Positions 24,952 to 37,953 of a DNA stretch of 64,000 bases are shown piece after piece. Within the stretch, counting starts at the first letter, position 1; each line of letters opens with the position of its first letter. The stretch lies in the NCBI RefSeq assembly GCF_010093535.1, contig NW_022985179.1:33652-97651 (forward strand), given 5' to 3'. A program made the position numbers and the translations under genes. The notes beneath the pieces were generated by a model. The model was not told where the DNA came from. It searched no databases and saw nothing but the letters and a program-made list of their open reading frames with translations. The DNA is from Lindgomyces ingoldianus. Taxonomy: Eukaryota > Ascomycota > Dothideomycetes > Pleosporales > Lindgomycetaceae.

Positions 24952-26592
24952 TATTGTGTGCAAAAATCAGGAAATTTCTTGGCGTTCCTTAGATCTTTTT
25001 TTTCCTTACTAAAATTGCATAGGAGATCACAATCTTAATAGAATTTCTAATACATTAATAAATCCTTCTTAAATATTATTAGTAAGTTAAAGCCTTAAGT
25101 TTATATAGAGATACTGCTCTTAGCTTAATTTTTAGAGTAACAGGACAACAATAGGCCTAAAACAGAAGGCTAGAGCAGCCCTAGCTACCTAGACGCGTTA
25201 AATTAACCTTAGTAGCAACCCACTAGCCTATTCTACACGTGTAAGGGCACAGGGCCTGTTAAGCAAGCGTAAGGAGACTGCTAGTAGTACTAAACTAAAG
25301 TTAACACATTATAAGTTAACTTAATAGTAAAGGTAAAGTAAAAAAAGCTTACTATATCCTAGCGCCTACTAAAAGCAAGCCTGCACCCTAGAAAGCAGTA
25401 AAAGCAACTAAACAATCTGCTTCTTCTACTCTAGCTTAGCAAGAAGCTGTTCTTATAGTTCCTACCTGTTACCCTAAGCCTAATACCTTATCTAATATAC
25501 TTAAGGATAACCTCTCTTTGCTGCTAAAAAGCTCCCCTCTAACTTTTATCTTATCTTAGCCTACTCCTGCTCCTGCAGCTGCTAGGGAGTCTTCCCCCTC
25601 TAATTAAATAGTAGAGTTTAACATTGCTGTATAATATTTAGTGCGTGTAAACAGTAATAAGGCTAATAGTAAGCTAGTAGATAAGGTTGTTTTTTAAGCA
25701 TTTTTCTTACTCTTACAGGTAAAGAATTAAGTTAATGCTATAATTAAAAGCCCTTTTATATAAAAGCATGTAAAGGCTTAAAATTTCTGTATTACCTTAC
25801 ACACTATTTAATATAGGGCTAACAAGCAGGGGGCTAGCTAGCAGCTCTAAATAATAGAGGACTTTAGGCTTAGTAAAGAACAGAGGCTGTTCTCTAGCGT
25901 TAAACACTATATAAGGCGCCTTAAAAGCATAAATAGAGTAGATATTAAGGTAAAAGTAAAGCTTATATGTAAAGTAATAATAAAGGCCTTTCTATGTAAC
26001 TAGTTAGTAAATAAGCCTTTATCTAATTCTTCTATTACTCTAGGCTACAGAGAAAAGTTGCCTTAGCACATATAGTAGCTATTAAACAAGAATTGTACTT
26101 ATTAAAAGATCTAAGATCTTACTACTAGTATTAATAGCTAGAGTTAAATCTCTTATATATAAAAGTGCTAAGTATTAACTTATAATAACTTTAAGCACTT
26201 TTACTACGTTTACTAGGCTACCTATAAGCACTTTACTATAAAAGACACTAATTTAGAGTTATAAGCTTAGGTAATCTTTAAAAGCTAAGTATATATAAAT
26301 TAGCTACTAATAAAGCTTATATAATACTAGCAAACTTTAATAGGGAACTAGCTAAAAGTAAACCTACATAATAGGTAAAAAAAAAAGCGTTATAGCTTCT
26401 TATTATCCTTAAGTAATAAAGATAAGCTTAAGAAGATAATAAAAGCAGCTAAAAAATGTAAAATTTAAGAGAGACTATAGGCTATAAAGAAAGCAGCTAA
26501 TAAACAGTAAAAGGCTTAGAAGATAAGAAAGCAAGCTTTTTAATAGTAGCAGCTTTAGCAGCAGTTTTAATTAACTAACTATAATATGTTAG

Positions 26593-26910
26593 TGTCACGG
26601 TATCCTCCCCAGATCCCAGACATAACCATATTAGACGCGTACTAGAGTATTATTAGTGCACGTCTGACACAAACACAACACAACATAGACATAAACTTAA
26701 GCACAAACTGCCTTAACACTAACTAAACCTAGAACAGGCTTAATTTATACCTAAAGTGCTTAGACTTCTAAGCTAAGTATTTAATTACTAATTTCCTTCT
26801 AAACCTTTCTGTTCCTTACACAACGTCTTGTACCTACTATAATACCTTACATAGTAATTAAACTAGACCTCTATAAAGCTCTATAACCTTACTTGTGCAT
26901 AATTATAACA
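26593..26910 (+). repeat. 5' LTR of the Gypsy element
   Basis: 318 bp, the same length as the 3' LTR; begins TGTCACGG and ends TTATAACA. Preceded by GTTAG. Confidence 0.92.
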
Positions 26911-29900
26911 TTACATTATATTAAAACTCTAGCTAAAAATAGCCTCTAAATCTAATCTAATAAGCTTAGTACTTGCACAACTCTAAGCTATTAAAGTAAG
27001 CTAAGAAGCCTTCTAAGAAGCGCTTACTTTATAAAAAAGCTACTATGTTGTAAGCTTTAAAGCTTTTTAAAAGGACTTTAAAGAACAGCTTTATGTTATT
27101 AAGTAGTTTATTTCTGCCTTAACTTTTATTATAGTAGTAAGAACTAAGAACTTACTAGCCTTAAAGCTTACCTAGAAGTCTAGAGATAGCTTAACTCTTT
27201 TCTACCTAACACTGCCTATAACCTATAACCTTTCTAACTTAGTAATAAAATCTAACTAACTCTCTAATCCCCTACTGTTTAATAGAAAACAGAAAGACCT
27301 ACCTTCCTTTTTATGTAAGCTTTAATATAAACTTAAAAAAAATGTAGACTAATTCCCCTCTAAACACTTCTAGTTACTATATGCCTACTTTTAACTTAAC
27401 TATAACATAACAGCCTTAATTAACTTACTAATAAATAAAAATATTATTAACTTAGATTAATTTATAGTGTTTCTATAAGTAACTTATAAAGACCTAAATA
27501 AAAAGTTAACAGCCCTAAGTTACTTAAACACCTTATAATAAAGAAAAAAAAGCTTTACTTTACACTTTACTAAGTTTTGCTAACTTACATTTAATATAGG
27601 CCTAAATAAGATAAGTCTAATTACAGCCTTATATAACTCCCTCTTAACTAAACTGTAACGCGCTATAGTAGGAGAACCTCTTCTAAACAACCTTAACACA
27701 TATGTAAACCTAATTACTACCTATAATAATAACATAAGGTTCCTCTCTGTACAAGCCCTAATACGCCTCTAAACTAGCGCAGTTGCAAATAAGGACCTTA
27801 ATGTAATAAAAATTAATTTAAATTATGCTCTAGTTAGTTTTAGAGAGTGTAAAAATTATAAAAAGAAAGGTTAATGCTTTAAGTGTAGTAAGCATAGTTA
27901 TATTTTTTAAAACTGCTTTATTCCCCTTTCTTAAGTCTATGTAAGTAGCGCTGCTAGCACTTATTAAAAATTTTTACTATTTTAATTTTATTTTTATAAG
28001 GGCTTTAACTTGTATTTAAGCCTTAATCCCCCTTACTACTCTTAACATAGCCGCAGCTATAGTAGTAGAAGCCTGCAAAAAGGCTTGTTCTAGAGCTAAG
28101 TTGCCCCCTAGGACTAATTTAACACTAGATCTCTGCTAACCTATAGGCTAAGTCCCCTACTAATAACTAAAAGTACTAAGTTAATATTCTTATATATTTA
28201 TAATAAGAAACTGTATTAGCTTTAATACAGGCTCTTATTAACTTAGAAGTAAATAGCATAGGTTATATTAACAGAAAACTAGCGCGTAAACTAAATCTTT
28301 AATTAACACTGCTTACCTAAATAATTTACTTAACTAGATTTAATAAAAAATAACTTAAAGAAAGTTCTATCTTTTATACTACAACTATTATAATTACCTA
28401 CTAACACTATAAAGAGCAGATTAAGCTCTATGTAATAAACATAGGACATTATAACCTAATCCTAGGACAACTATAGCTGTATTAGCATAAGGTTGCTTTT
28501 AATTACTAAGAGTAAGTTCTAAACTTTAACTCTTCTTAATGCTAAGATGTATGCTTACACTTACACCTAAATAACACCTAAATAGCACTTAATATAGAAG
28601 GTTTTTAAACTTACTTCTTAATAACCTAGAAAAAAACTACCTAAGTAAGGCTAATAAGCTAGGCCTTTTACTAAAATAAGCTATGTAAAATAATTTAATA
28701 ACTACTTAAACTTAAAAAAGAAGAAGCCTTTAAGAAACTTTTACCTACCTAATTTAGACATAAACTAGGACTTAAATAGCAGATAGACATCTGCTACATA
28801 GAACCTGCCCTATTTATAACCCTAGCTTAATAACTAGATTATAAAATCTACATAGTTATAATTTCTAATATAGACTAAGCTTTAGCTCTCTAAAAACACA
28901 CTAACTTAAAAATAATAGTCTCTTAAGACTACTATAACTTATTACATGTTTTTTTTAAAACAAGTTTAATAAGCTTTTAATACAACATCTATATAATTAC
29001 TAGATAACTCTTAAGCCTAGTAAACAACCTAGTTATAGGCCACTATATAAGATGTTACTAAATAAATTAAAAGTGCTTTAAAAATACTTTAATAAGAACC
29101 TAAAAAAAGAGTTTATTTAAGCTAGCTTTTTACTAGTAGTGTTACTTATACTATTTATAAAGAAACCTAAAAGTAGGCTTTAATTCTGTGTTAACTACTA
29201 AAGACTAAATGCTGTTACTATTAAAAACTAATACTTAATTTTTTTTTTATAGGAAACTCTAAGCTAACTAAGTAAAGTAAAGTATTTTATAAAGTTAGAT
29301 ATTATTACTGCCTTTAATAAGCTAAGAATAGTAAAGGGCAATAAGTAGCTAACAGTGTTTTAGACTTAATATAGACTATTTAAGTACCTAGTAATGCCCT
29401 TTAGCTTAGCTAACGCGCCTAGTACTTTTTAATATTTTATAAACAACTTGCTCTAACCCTACCTAGACGTGTTCTGCACTGCGTATATTAATAATATTCT
29501 AATCTACAGCAACAGCCTTTTAGAGTACAAACAGCATGTACGCTTAGTGCTAAAGGCTATAGAAGAAGCAGGTTTGCAACTTAATGTAGACAAATGCAAG
29601 TTTTACTAATTAAAGGTTATGTATTTAGGATATGTAATCTTTATAGATAGCATTTAAATAGACTCTATTAAGGTTTAGACTGTGCTAGATTAGTAATACC
29701 TAAAAGACATAAAAAATGTTTAAGCTTTTATAAAATTTACTAACTTTTACTAATAATTTATTAATAACTTCTTGCAGCTAGTAAGCTTTATAATTACACT
29801 TACTAAAAAAAAAGTTTAATTTAACTTTAACTTAAATTACTAATAGTTTTTTAACTAGCTAAAGAAAGCCTTTACTAAAGCTCTAATACTCTACTACTTT

Positions 29901-31793
29901 AACTTTAAACTACTAATACTTATAAAAGCTAATGCCTTAGACTACATAGTAGCAGAAGTTCTCTTCTAGACTAAGCTAGACAGGACTATTAGGCCTATTG
30001 CATACTTCTTAAAAAGAATAAGTCCTGCAGAAGGCAATTATAAAATCTATAATAAGAAATTACTTGCTATAGTACACTACTTTAAATAATAGCAACCTAA
30101 ACTAGAAGGTGCAGCGCATCNNNNNNNNNNNNNNNNNNNNNNNNNNNNNNNNNNNNNNNNNNNNNNNNNNNNNNNNNNNNNNNNNNNNNNNNNNNNNNNN
30201 NNNNNNNNNNNNNNNNNNNNNNNNNNNNNNNNNNNNNNNNNNNNNNNNNNNNNNNNNNNNNNNNNNNNNNNNNNNNNNNNNNNNNNNNNNNNNNNNNNNN
30301 NNNNNNNNNNNNNNNNNNNNNNNNNNNNNNNNNNNNNNNNNNNNNNNNNNNNNNNNNNNNNNNNNNNNNNNNNNNNNNNNNNNNNNNNNNNNNNNNNNNN
30401 NNNNNNNNNNNNNNNNNNNNNNNNNNNNNNNNNNNNNNNNNNNNNNNNNNNNNNNNNNNNNNNNNNNNNNNNNNNNNNNNNNNNNNNNNNNNNNNNNNNN
30501 NNNNNNNNNNNNNNNNNNNNNNNNNNNNNNNNNNNNNNNNNNNNNNNNNNNNNNNNNNNNNNNNNTGTAAAGCAAAAGCCTTTTAAAAAAAGTATAATAG
30601 CCTGCTTAAACTGCTTTTAATCTTTAAATAAGCTTAAAAAGATATATTAATTAATTTTATTATAGACCTACTTCTATCTAAAGGGTATATAAATATTATA
30701 GTAGTTATTAATTACTTAACTAAGTATTAACACCTAATACTATGTTCCTTTATAACTGCCCTTAATATAGCCTAGTTATTCTACTAATACATATAAGTTT
30801 ACTATAGCCTGCCTAACACAATTATATTAGACAGAGGTACGCAGTTTGTCTTAGCCTTCTAGGACAAACTCTATAAACAGCTCTAAATTATTCTCTATCT
30901 ATCTACAGCTTTTTACCTAGAGACTAACAGCTAGACTAAGAACGCAAACGCTGTAATAGAATAAGTCCTACAAGCGTACACAAACTACTAGTAGGACAAC
31001 TAAGTAAAATAGTTAGCTATAGCACAGTTTAAAGCTAATAACATAATATTTAAATTAACACAAGTATCTCTGTTTTTAGTAAACTATAGATACTACCCCT
31101 AAATAGGATTTAAACTACCTATAAATACTCTCTAACTAACTTATTAATTAGTATAAATAATAGATGTAAATAGACTTATTAATAAAATTTAAAACATATT
31201 TAAATATGTTTATAAAGAGCTTACATAAGCTTAAGCTTTTTAATAAGAGTACGTAAACTAATCTTAAACCCCCGCCCCTGCGTATGCAGCTGGCGAGAAG
31301 GTCTGGCTAGACGCTAGAAATATCTAAATAAACTAATAATTAAAAAAACTTAATTAGAAGAACCTTAGCCTCTTTATAGTAGCCTATATAGTCTTATTGC
31401 ATGCTTACTAATTAATCCTACCTAACAGCATAAAGATACACCCTATGTTCTACGTATTATTGCTGCGCTAAGCAGCCTCTAAATCTAACTATCTACCTAG
31501 ACAGCTAAACTTGCTACCTAAACCTATTATTATAAACAACAAACTAGAATATGTTATAAAAGACGTTAAATAGATTTAGTTTAACAAGAAGAAATATATC
31601 TATAAATACCTTATAAAATAGACTAGATACAACAAACTATTGTAGAAACCTGCAGAAGCCTTGTAAGAGAACTCTGTAGTAACCTAATTCTACGCCTAAT
31701 ACCTATCTAAACTAAACTTGTACCCTAATAAAGACAACCTAATGCTAGAACTACTAATGTAAAGAATTCCCTTTCTAATAAGAGGGGGGGTAC
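26911..31793 (+). pseudogene. Gypsy gag-pol, riddled with stops
   Basis: Readable parts: a CCHC zinc knuckle near 27872-27916 (CFKC then the His position, now Tyr, then Cys); the reverse transcriptase core near 29395-29510, where FSLANAPSTF and YINNILIYS correspond to the usual FGLxNAPxTF and YxDDILIYS; an RNase H start near 29925-29970 (NALDYIVAEVLF for TDASDYxxGxxL); integrase near 30830-30990 (DRGTQFV, then LSTAFYLETNS for LSTAYHPQTDG); and a chromodomain-like tail near 31545-31700 (YKYLIK.TRY..LL.KPAEAL). The stops are largely TAA/TAG at Gln-type positions. 445 bases between RNase H and integrase are missing from the assembly. Not functional. Confidence 0.88.
30121..30565. other. Assembly gap (445 N)
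   Basis: A run of undetermined bases inside the Gypsy pol region. The true length is unknown, so spacing between RNase H and integrase cannot be judged. Confidence 0.98.
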
Positions 31794-32111
31794 TGTTATA
31801 GTATCCTCCCTAGATCCTAGACATAACTGTATTAGACGCGTACTAGAGTATTATTAGTGCACGTCTAACACAAACACAACACAACATAGACATAAACTTA
31901 AGCATAAACTGCCTTAACACTAACTAAACCTAGAATAGGCTTAATTTATACTTAAAGCGCTTAGACTTCTAAGCTAAGTATTTAATTGCTAATTTCCTCC
32001 TAAACCTTCCTGTTCCTTACACAACGTCTTGTACCTACTATAATACCTCACGTAGTAATTAAACTAGACCTCTGTAAAGCTCTATAACCTTACTCGTGCA
32101 CAATTGTGACA
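31794..32111 (+). repeat. 3' LTR of the Gypsy element
   Basis: 318 bp; begins TGTTATAG and ends TTGTGACA. Followed by GTTAG. Differences from the 5' LTR are mostly transitions at CpA or TpG. Confidence 0.92.
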
Positions 32112-34112
32112 GTTAGGTCTAAAAAATCTGCTATTTTTATTTTTAAATGTACTTTATCTGCTTCTTGCTTCTTTAATAGCTACTCTCTGCCTAGAGACTC
32201 CTAAATAACTTATACCTATTCTAAGCTTAAGCTTTATTACTAGCAGCAGGAAGGATAACTTATAAGTGTTAGTAAAAAAGTTTTTTAACTAGCTTATTAA
32301 ACAATAACTAGTTAAAAATTACAAGGACTATATATAGGTAAAGGATGTAGTAATAAAGTAAAAGTAGATGTTAAAGGATCTTAAAAAGATGTTAATCTCT
32401 TAAAGTAAATTATATATAGTAGTAGTAAAAGCTCTATTTAGGTTAAAAGATAAGATAGTATATTATTTTTATAATAAGCTTTATTAATTTAAACTTAAAT
32501 ATTAAACTGCTTAAGAACTATTAAATATTTATAAGGTAATAAAGCAGAGATTAAGTGCTAAAAAGAGAATTTAATAGACTTAGAATTCTAATAAATGTAG
32601 GGTTTTTAGTAGCTAAATAAAGTTAATTAAAGTTTAATGTCTTATTATTCTACAACCTAATATTCTTATAGTCTCTGTTATCCTAGGAATCCTTATTGCA
32701 ACTCTGTTAAGCGCTAATTTTAGCTCTTACCTAATTAAGCTTCTCTAGCTCTATATATAACCCTCTAGCAGCGTATGTAAAGTGTTTTCTAGCAAAATAA
32801 TTACACTTACTGCTCTTAATTATGTCCTTAAGGAACAGGCTAAAGCTTATATACTACTACTAATAGTATAGATAGTTCCTTTTAATCTATACCTTTAATA
32901 CCCTAAAAGTTAACTTAATAAGATTATAGTTAGACAAGTATAGTAAAAGGAAACAGACAACATAGCTAGCAGCCTTAAGAATAGTTGTAACAGCTTTATT
33001 CTAATAGATTAAGACGTTATTAAGGACTATAACTATAGGCTAGGTCCTGTAGGTTGCTTAAAGCAAAGAGAGGAAGCGTTGCTTAATCTAATTAATAAAC
33101 TTTTTATAATTAAAATATCCTTCCTTTACCCCTATACAAGGCAGGTATCTGTTTACTGTATAGGCCGGGAGGATGGCCCACGTCTTCCCGCGCCTTATAT
33201 CCTGAGTATATTAACTTTTATAGCCTACAGGCCTATAAGCCTTATGCTGCTAGCTAGTTTTCTTATTAAAGATAGACTTATTAAGAAACACTAAATTGTT
33301 CTATGTAAACTAACAGAGAAAGTAATAGTAGAGCTCTTAAAGCTCCTTATTACAAGCCTGTAAGAAAGGCTGTAAGGTACGCCTGCTCTATCCATGCTGG
33401 GCGAGGTAACAGGAGATTGTAGATCTATTAACCTTCACGCCTCTTTCCATCTATAGCTAATAGGCTTGTTTGTCCTGGTATCTCCATCTGCTGCAGATTA
33501 ACTCCTTAAACAGAGCTTTGCCATCTTTATTGCTGATTTTAGAAGGTCTTCTAAGCTTTATAGTAGGTAGCTTATAGACGCTGCTATAAGCCTTAAGATT
33601 GTTCTCTACATTGTGAACTGCGTGAAGAGAACAACCCTTACAATTAGCAATTGCAGTTCTAGGCCATCTGAGCAGGAGAAACTAACAGATGTTTATACAA
33701 ACGCGATTATTAAGCCCTTAGGTGCTTAGTTTAAGATATTAGGGTGATTAGGGCCGGCCAGGAAGGATGGAGACGCTATGAGCGCGATACATCGCAAACA
33801 AACGCGTTGTTACTCCTAAAAAAGTTAGTATAGGCGCTTCTCTATACAAACTAAAGGCTTTAACCTACCTAGGGCCAATCTAATTGTTATTTGTTGATAT
33901 ATTGGGAATTCTATTGAGATTCTGATCTCCCATACAATTTTGGTGGGGGAAAAAAAGATCCGAGGAACGCCAAGAAATTTCCCGATTTTTGCACACAATA
34001 GATCAACGTTCGTGTTACGCGTCGTTTTGTCAGATTTGCGCACCTACTGTCAAGACAGGAGGAACGCTTGACGAAAGCTGCTACATAGTACGAGCAATAA
34101 GCTCGAACAGTA

Positions 34113-34400
34113 TGTTGCTGCAAATTGCAGCATTTTGCAGCATGTTGCAGCAAATTGCAGCATTTTGCAGCATTTTGCAGCATGTTGCAGCAGTTTGCAG
34201 CAAATTGCAGCATGTTGCAGCAGTTTGCAGCAAATTGCAGCAAATTGCAGCATGTTGCAGCAAATTGCAGCAAATTGCAGCAAATTGCAGCATGTTGCAG
34301 CAGTTTGCAGCAAATTGCAGCAAATTGCAGCATGTTGCAGCAAATTGCAGCATGTTGCAGCAGTTTGCAGCAAATTGCAGAAAATTGCAGCATTTTGCAA
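34113..34400 (+). repeat. Decamer minisatellite next to the outer transposon's left TIR
   Basis: About 28 tandem copies of a 10 bp unit, TTGCAGCA plus two variable bases. The variable pair is almost always AA, TT, TG or GT, with the order TG-GT-AA recurring four times. The core TTGCAGCAA is nearly palindromic. It lies about 90 bases inside the outer element's TIR, where subterminal transposase-binding repeats are found in other elements. It is open in several frames on both strands only because the unit lacks stops; it is not a gene. Confidence 0.9.
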
Positions 34401-34699
34401 GCTGGTCGCGCATAGGGCAAGTGCGCGAGGGACTCGGATCGGCAAAACAAAAAGCCGAGCAACACGAGTAGAGCAGAAAAAAAGGATCGATAAATGAACA
34501 CCATCAATACAATCAATCAATCATCCCATACATCATATCCAAACCCATCATTCATCTTAGGAAGCCCAGAAACAGTGCTTCAATCTAACACGTTTTCACA
34601 TACAAATCAGCTACTTTTGTAAATTTAATAATGCTAAGTTAGTTTTCTAGCTGTAAGTTGTTAACTAAATTAAAGCTATAACAGTATGCTTAAGGGCCT

Positions 34700-35730
34700 A
34701 TACTAACAAAAATTTAGTGTTGTAAGACTCTATGTTTTAAGCCTGCGGCGTCTCTAGAGCCCTAAACACACAACGCGTACTAGTAATCTTTTAAGAGTTA
34801 ACTATTAGTTGTTGCAGCCTTAATAGATGTACGCGCGTTAACATATATTGCTTTTTGCTGTTAGGCTGGCCTTGTAAGGATATTACAGCGCAGGAGGGCG
34901 TCTCTTAGGCAGAGGTGTACTAGATTAAGCAGAACCTAAAACTTTATAGCAGCACCTAGAAACTGCGCAATCCTAACGTAAAGCTTAGCTAGCCACCTAA
35001 AATAGGCTCTAAGGATAAGCAGGCATTGTTTAATAAGCTATTTTAGAGTAGCTAGATGTATTAGGACAAGACAGCGTACTAGTTGTGGATAGAGAGAGGT
35101 GTACAGGTCTATTAGACAACTATCTCCTAGCTGCTGTAAAAGCGCAAGTAAAGTAAGTAGGTGCTTAGGCCCTTTTTAATTAGCTAAAATAAGGAGCTTT
35201 AGGAGTCCTATTATAATTATATAAGGCAGTTTACAGCTAATAATTTAGTGTTTCTTAACAAGTTAATCTTTAATAAGAAAATAAGCTAAAGGCACTACAC
35301 ATACGCCCTAGTAGGCTATAAGGCTTAGTACACCTAAGACGTACAACGCAGAAAAACATAGGCTATTTTACCTGCGTATACAGTTAACAGATATCTTCTC
35401 TGTACTAGCTTAAAAAAGGGCTACTTTAGCTATAAAAATTTTATAAGCTAGCTAAAGAGCTACCTGCTGCTAACTTTACACTTAACATACAGCAACTAGC
35501 TAATAGTTGTAGTGCTAGACAACATCTCTATCTATATAAACTATAAAGTTGTTTAAGTAATTAAATCTAAAGGCTATATAGTCTATTTTCTGCTACTATA
35601 CTTACCTAACTTTAACTTAATTAAGCTTACCTTTAAAGTACTAAAGGCATAAATCTAGCATAACTACTTTCTTACTTAAGGCTAGTTTACTAACTTTAGT
35701 AACTTTTTAAGGTTATCTATCTAAAAGAGT
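34700..35730 (+). pseudogene. Tc1/mariner (IS630-like) DDE transposase relic
   Basis: Read through RIP-type stops, 35498-35526 gives LIVVVLDNIS (second catalytic Asp at 35518-35520) and 35590-35652 gives a stretch corresponding to LPPYSPDFNPIExxFxxLK, with 34 residues between the Asp and the position of the catalytic Glu (the DD34E spacing of Tc1-type enzymes). The Glu codon now reads AAG, a change explained by TpG to TpA on this strand. Upstream sequence (34860-35460) is less readable and the first Asp was not placed with confidence. It lies inside the outer TIR element, whose ends suit this superfamily. Confidence 0.65.
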
Positions 35731-37479
35731 TACTATAATTACTTTGTAAAAAAGCACTTTAAGTACATAGCTAGTAGGCTATATAAACTGTTAAACAACG
35801 CGCTACTTAAGGCTAGGCAGAAGATGTAGAAGTAGTAGGCGTGTAAAGGGTGTAAAGTAGAGGTAATAAGAGAGTAGTTTTCTAAGTTTAATTAATCTAA
35901 TGTTCTATATATAAAAAAAGTACTAGTTAGTAATTACATAATAGCAATCTGCCTATTAAATGCTCTTACTACTACTACCTACACCACCTCTACCTCTACT
36001 AAGCCCTACAAGCCTCTTAGCAGCCCTATAGTACTCCTTATATTACTGTAAATTCTCTTGTAGGTGCTAAACAACTCTATTTTTAAGCCTGTACAGCTTA
36101 CTAACTATAATTTTATATAACTTACCTCTAATATTTGCTATCTTTTTAAGATTTTTAATAGTCTACTTTTACTTAACTACTACTTTTTAAGCTTAAAAAT
36201 AGTTATTATAATTATCTACTAGCTACTCTATAACTAGCTAGTTAAAGAACTTCTTTACTATACTACAAAAATTAGCAGCTATTATAGGGCTTAAGCTTAA
36301 AACAGGCACTTTAAGAGCAGCTAGTGTTACTAGCAGCTACTTAGTAAAGGAAGTAATTACTAGGTAAAGTAAGTAGCTAGGCAGCGTGTAAGAACTAGCT
36401 GCTAAGAGGTGCTAAGAATAGGCAAACAAGTAACTAAGTAGGGCAGCAGGTTAGCTATAAAACCTTATATTTAGCTATAAATATAGCGCTTAACAGTTTA
36501 GCCTTTACTAACACCTCTCCTCTATTCTATCCTAATACTCTTGCTCCTGCTCTATAGCCTACTCCTTAGCCTAACACTTTTTACGCTTCTACTGCTTACG
36601 CTAAAACTCTTTATTAAAGTTACTTAAAAAGCTTAGTAAGCTACTCTAACACTTTTTTTTACTCTTACAGCTGTTTTTCCTTAACTAGTTCCTCCTACCT
36701 GCTGTAGAGCGCTAGTAATTAATTAAAGTAAGAGGTAAAACAGCAACTAACGCAGTGCTCTTAATACACTTATTTACCTAGGATTTAGCGTTAGCTAGCT
36801 AGATTGCTAAGTGTTTAAAGGTAGACTATAAGACCTAGCACTAGTTACTAAAGTTGCTACACTAGCTATTTCTACACTCTTACATCTAGTAGATTTGCAA
36901 CTTCTAGTTAGCCTAAAATAAGATTTGCTTAACGCGCTATATAACCTAAGCCTTATTAAGCAGTTGCTGTGTATAATGTAGATTTCTCTTAGCTAAAGTT
37001 GCAGTCTTAGGTACATTAGATAAGGGCTTATTAAACAACTAGTTACGCCTAAAGGCCTTATTAAGCGCCTTAACTTTTACTCTTACTTTAATTTTAACTT
37101 TTACTCTTTTAACTAGACTGCCCTTACTAATCTAATAGTTTATAGTGTTAAGTAATTACCTACTTTTAACTAAGCTAAAGTTAGTAAGCGTTAATTAAAT
37201 CTATGTAGCTAAGCGCCTACCTAGCTTAAACTTAACTCTGTAGCTAACTATCTTGTAGTCTTGCCTGTTAATTATTAACTCTAGCATTGCAATTAGCTCC
37301 TCTACTACCTTCTCTACCTCTTCTATTTTAAAAAACACTAACAGCACTTTTTTAAGTAGCTAGGCAACAACACCTTTACTATTAATAATTAATTAATAGT
37401 AGATTTTAAAGTTAATAAGGACTAAGACTTATAAGGGGGATAAGAAGTTAACAACACGTTAAGCAGGCTATAGAGTAGT

Positions 37480-37803
37480 AACGTTGCCCTAGGTAGGCAG
37501 AGAGCCTAGCTAAGGCACTAAGGCGACAAGGGGTGGCAACAACAGCAGGTCTTGTAGCTCTAGCTCTGCTGCAGGAGCTCTAGTAACTAGAGTAGGACTC
37601 TCTAACAGGCGCGCTACTACTAAGAGCCTGTTAGCCTCTAGTAAAGAAGCCTAGCGTACACACCTACGCTGCGACTGCGTTGATGGGCCTCCATGAGCAC
37701 CTCCTCAGGCGCGGCCACCTTCACGCGCTGCCCTAGGAGCAGTAGCAGCCTCTGTGGCCTTCTCTGTAGGCTTCTTAGCCCGCCGGGGCCTCTGGGTCAC
37801 CAT
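37480..37803 (-). pseudogene. N-terminal fragment of an unknown transposon-borne protein
   Basis: From an ATG at 37803 the minus strand reads MVTQRPRRAKKPTEKATEA and continues basic and Ala-rich for about 30 codons, then meets a stop and continues in the same frame with scattered TAG stops. Composition here is closer to normal DNA than the rest of the element, so it was hit less by RIP. It is opposite in direction to the DDE relic, so the outer element may have carried two convergent genes. Function unknown. Confidence 0.4.
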
Positions 37804-37953
37804 TTTACGACTCCTGCAACACCAAAAAAGCAGTTAGTATAGGCCCTTAGGCGTATATCTATAGCCTTAACTTAGCTAATAACTTACAAGAAGTTTAGGG
37901 CAAAAAACTAGGTTAACACAGTTAAATTCACAAAAGTGGCTGGTTTGTATGTA

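Larger units (their letters stand above)
26593..32111 (+). mobile_element. Full-length Gypsy (chromovirus-type) LTR retrotransposon, RIP-inactivated
   Basis: Two 318 bp LTRs (26593-26910 and 31794-32111) starting TG and ending CA, flanked by the 5 bp target duplication GTTAG (26588-26592 and 32112-32116). A purine tract AGAGGGGGGG (31781-31790) precedes the 3' LTR. The coding order gag - reverse transcriptase - RNase H - integrase - chromodomain is readable through many stops. The LTRs differ mainly by C/T and G/A changes in CpA/TpG contexts, consistent with RIP after insertion. It is inserted inside the inner TIR element. Confidence 0.93.
24952..34001. mobile_element. Inner TIR transposon inserted in the outer element's left TIR
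   Basis: Ends are inverted repeats of about 165 bases (24952-25116 and 33836-34001) with tip CTATTGTGTGCAAAAATC, one base different from the outer tip, so both belong to one family. Removing it together with one AT restores the outer TIR exactly as seen on the right. Without the Gypsy insertion it is about 3.5 kb. Its body (25140-26590 and 32120-33830) contains stretches that look protein-coding once RIP-type stops are ignored, but I found no catalytic motif; 33079-33294 is the longest open piece. Its right TIR is less mutated than its left. Confidence 0.8.

Noticed and set aside
30102..30575. ORFs of 153-157 codons on both strands
   Set aside because: They consist of the assembly gap (N bases).
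33911..34520. Long overlapping ORFs on both strands over the decamer array
   Set aside because: They are open only because the 10 bp unit contains no stop in several frames; the translations are simple repeats.
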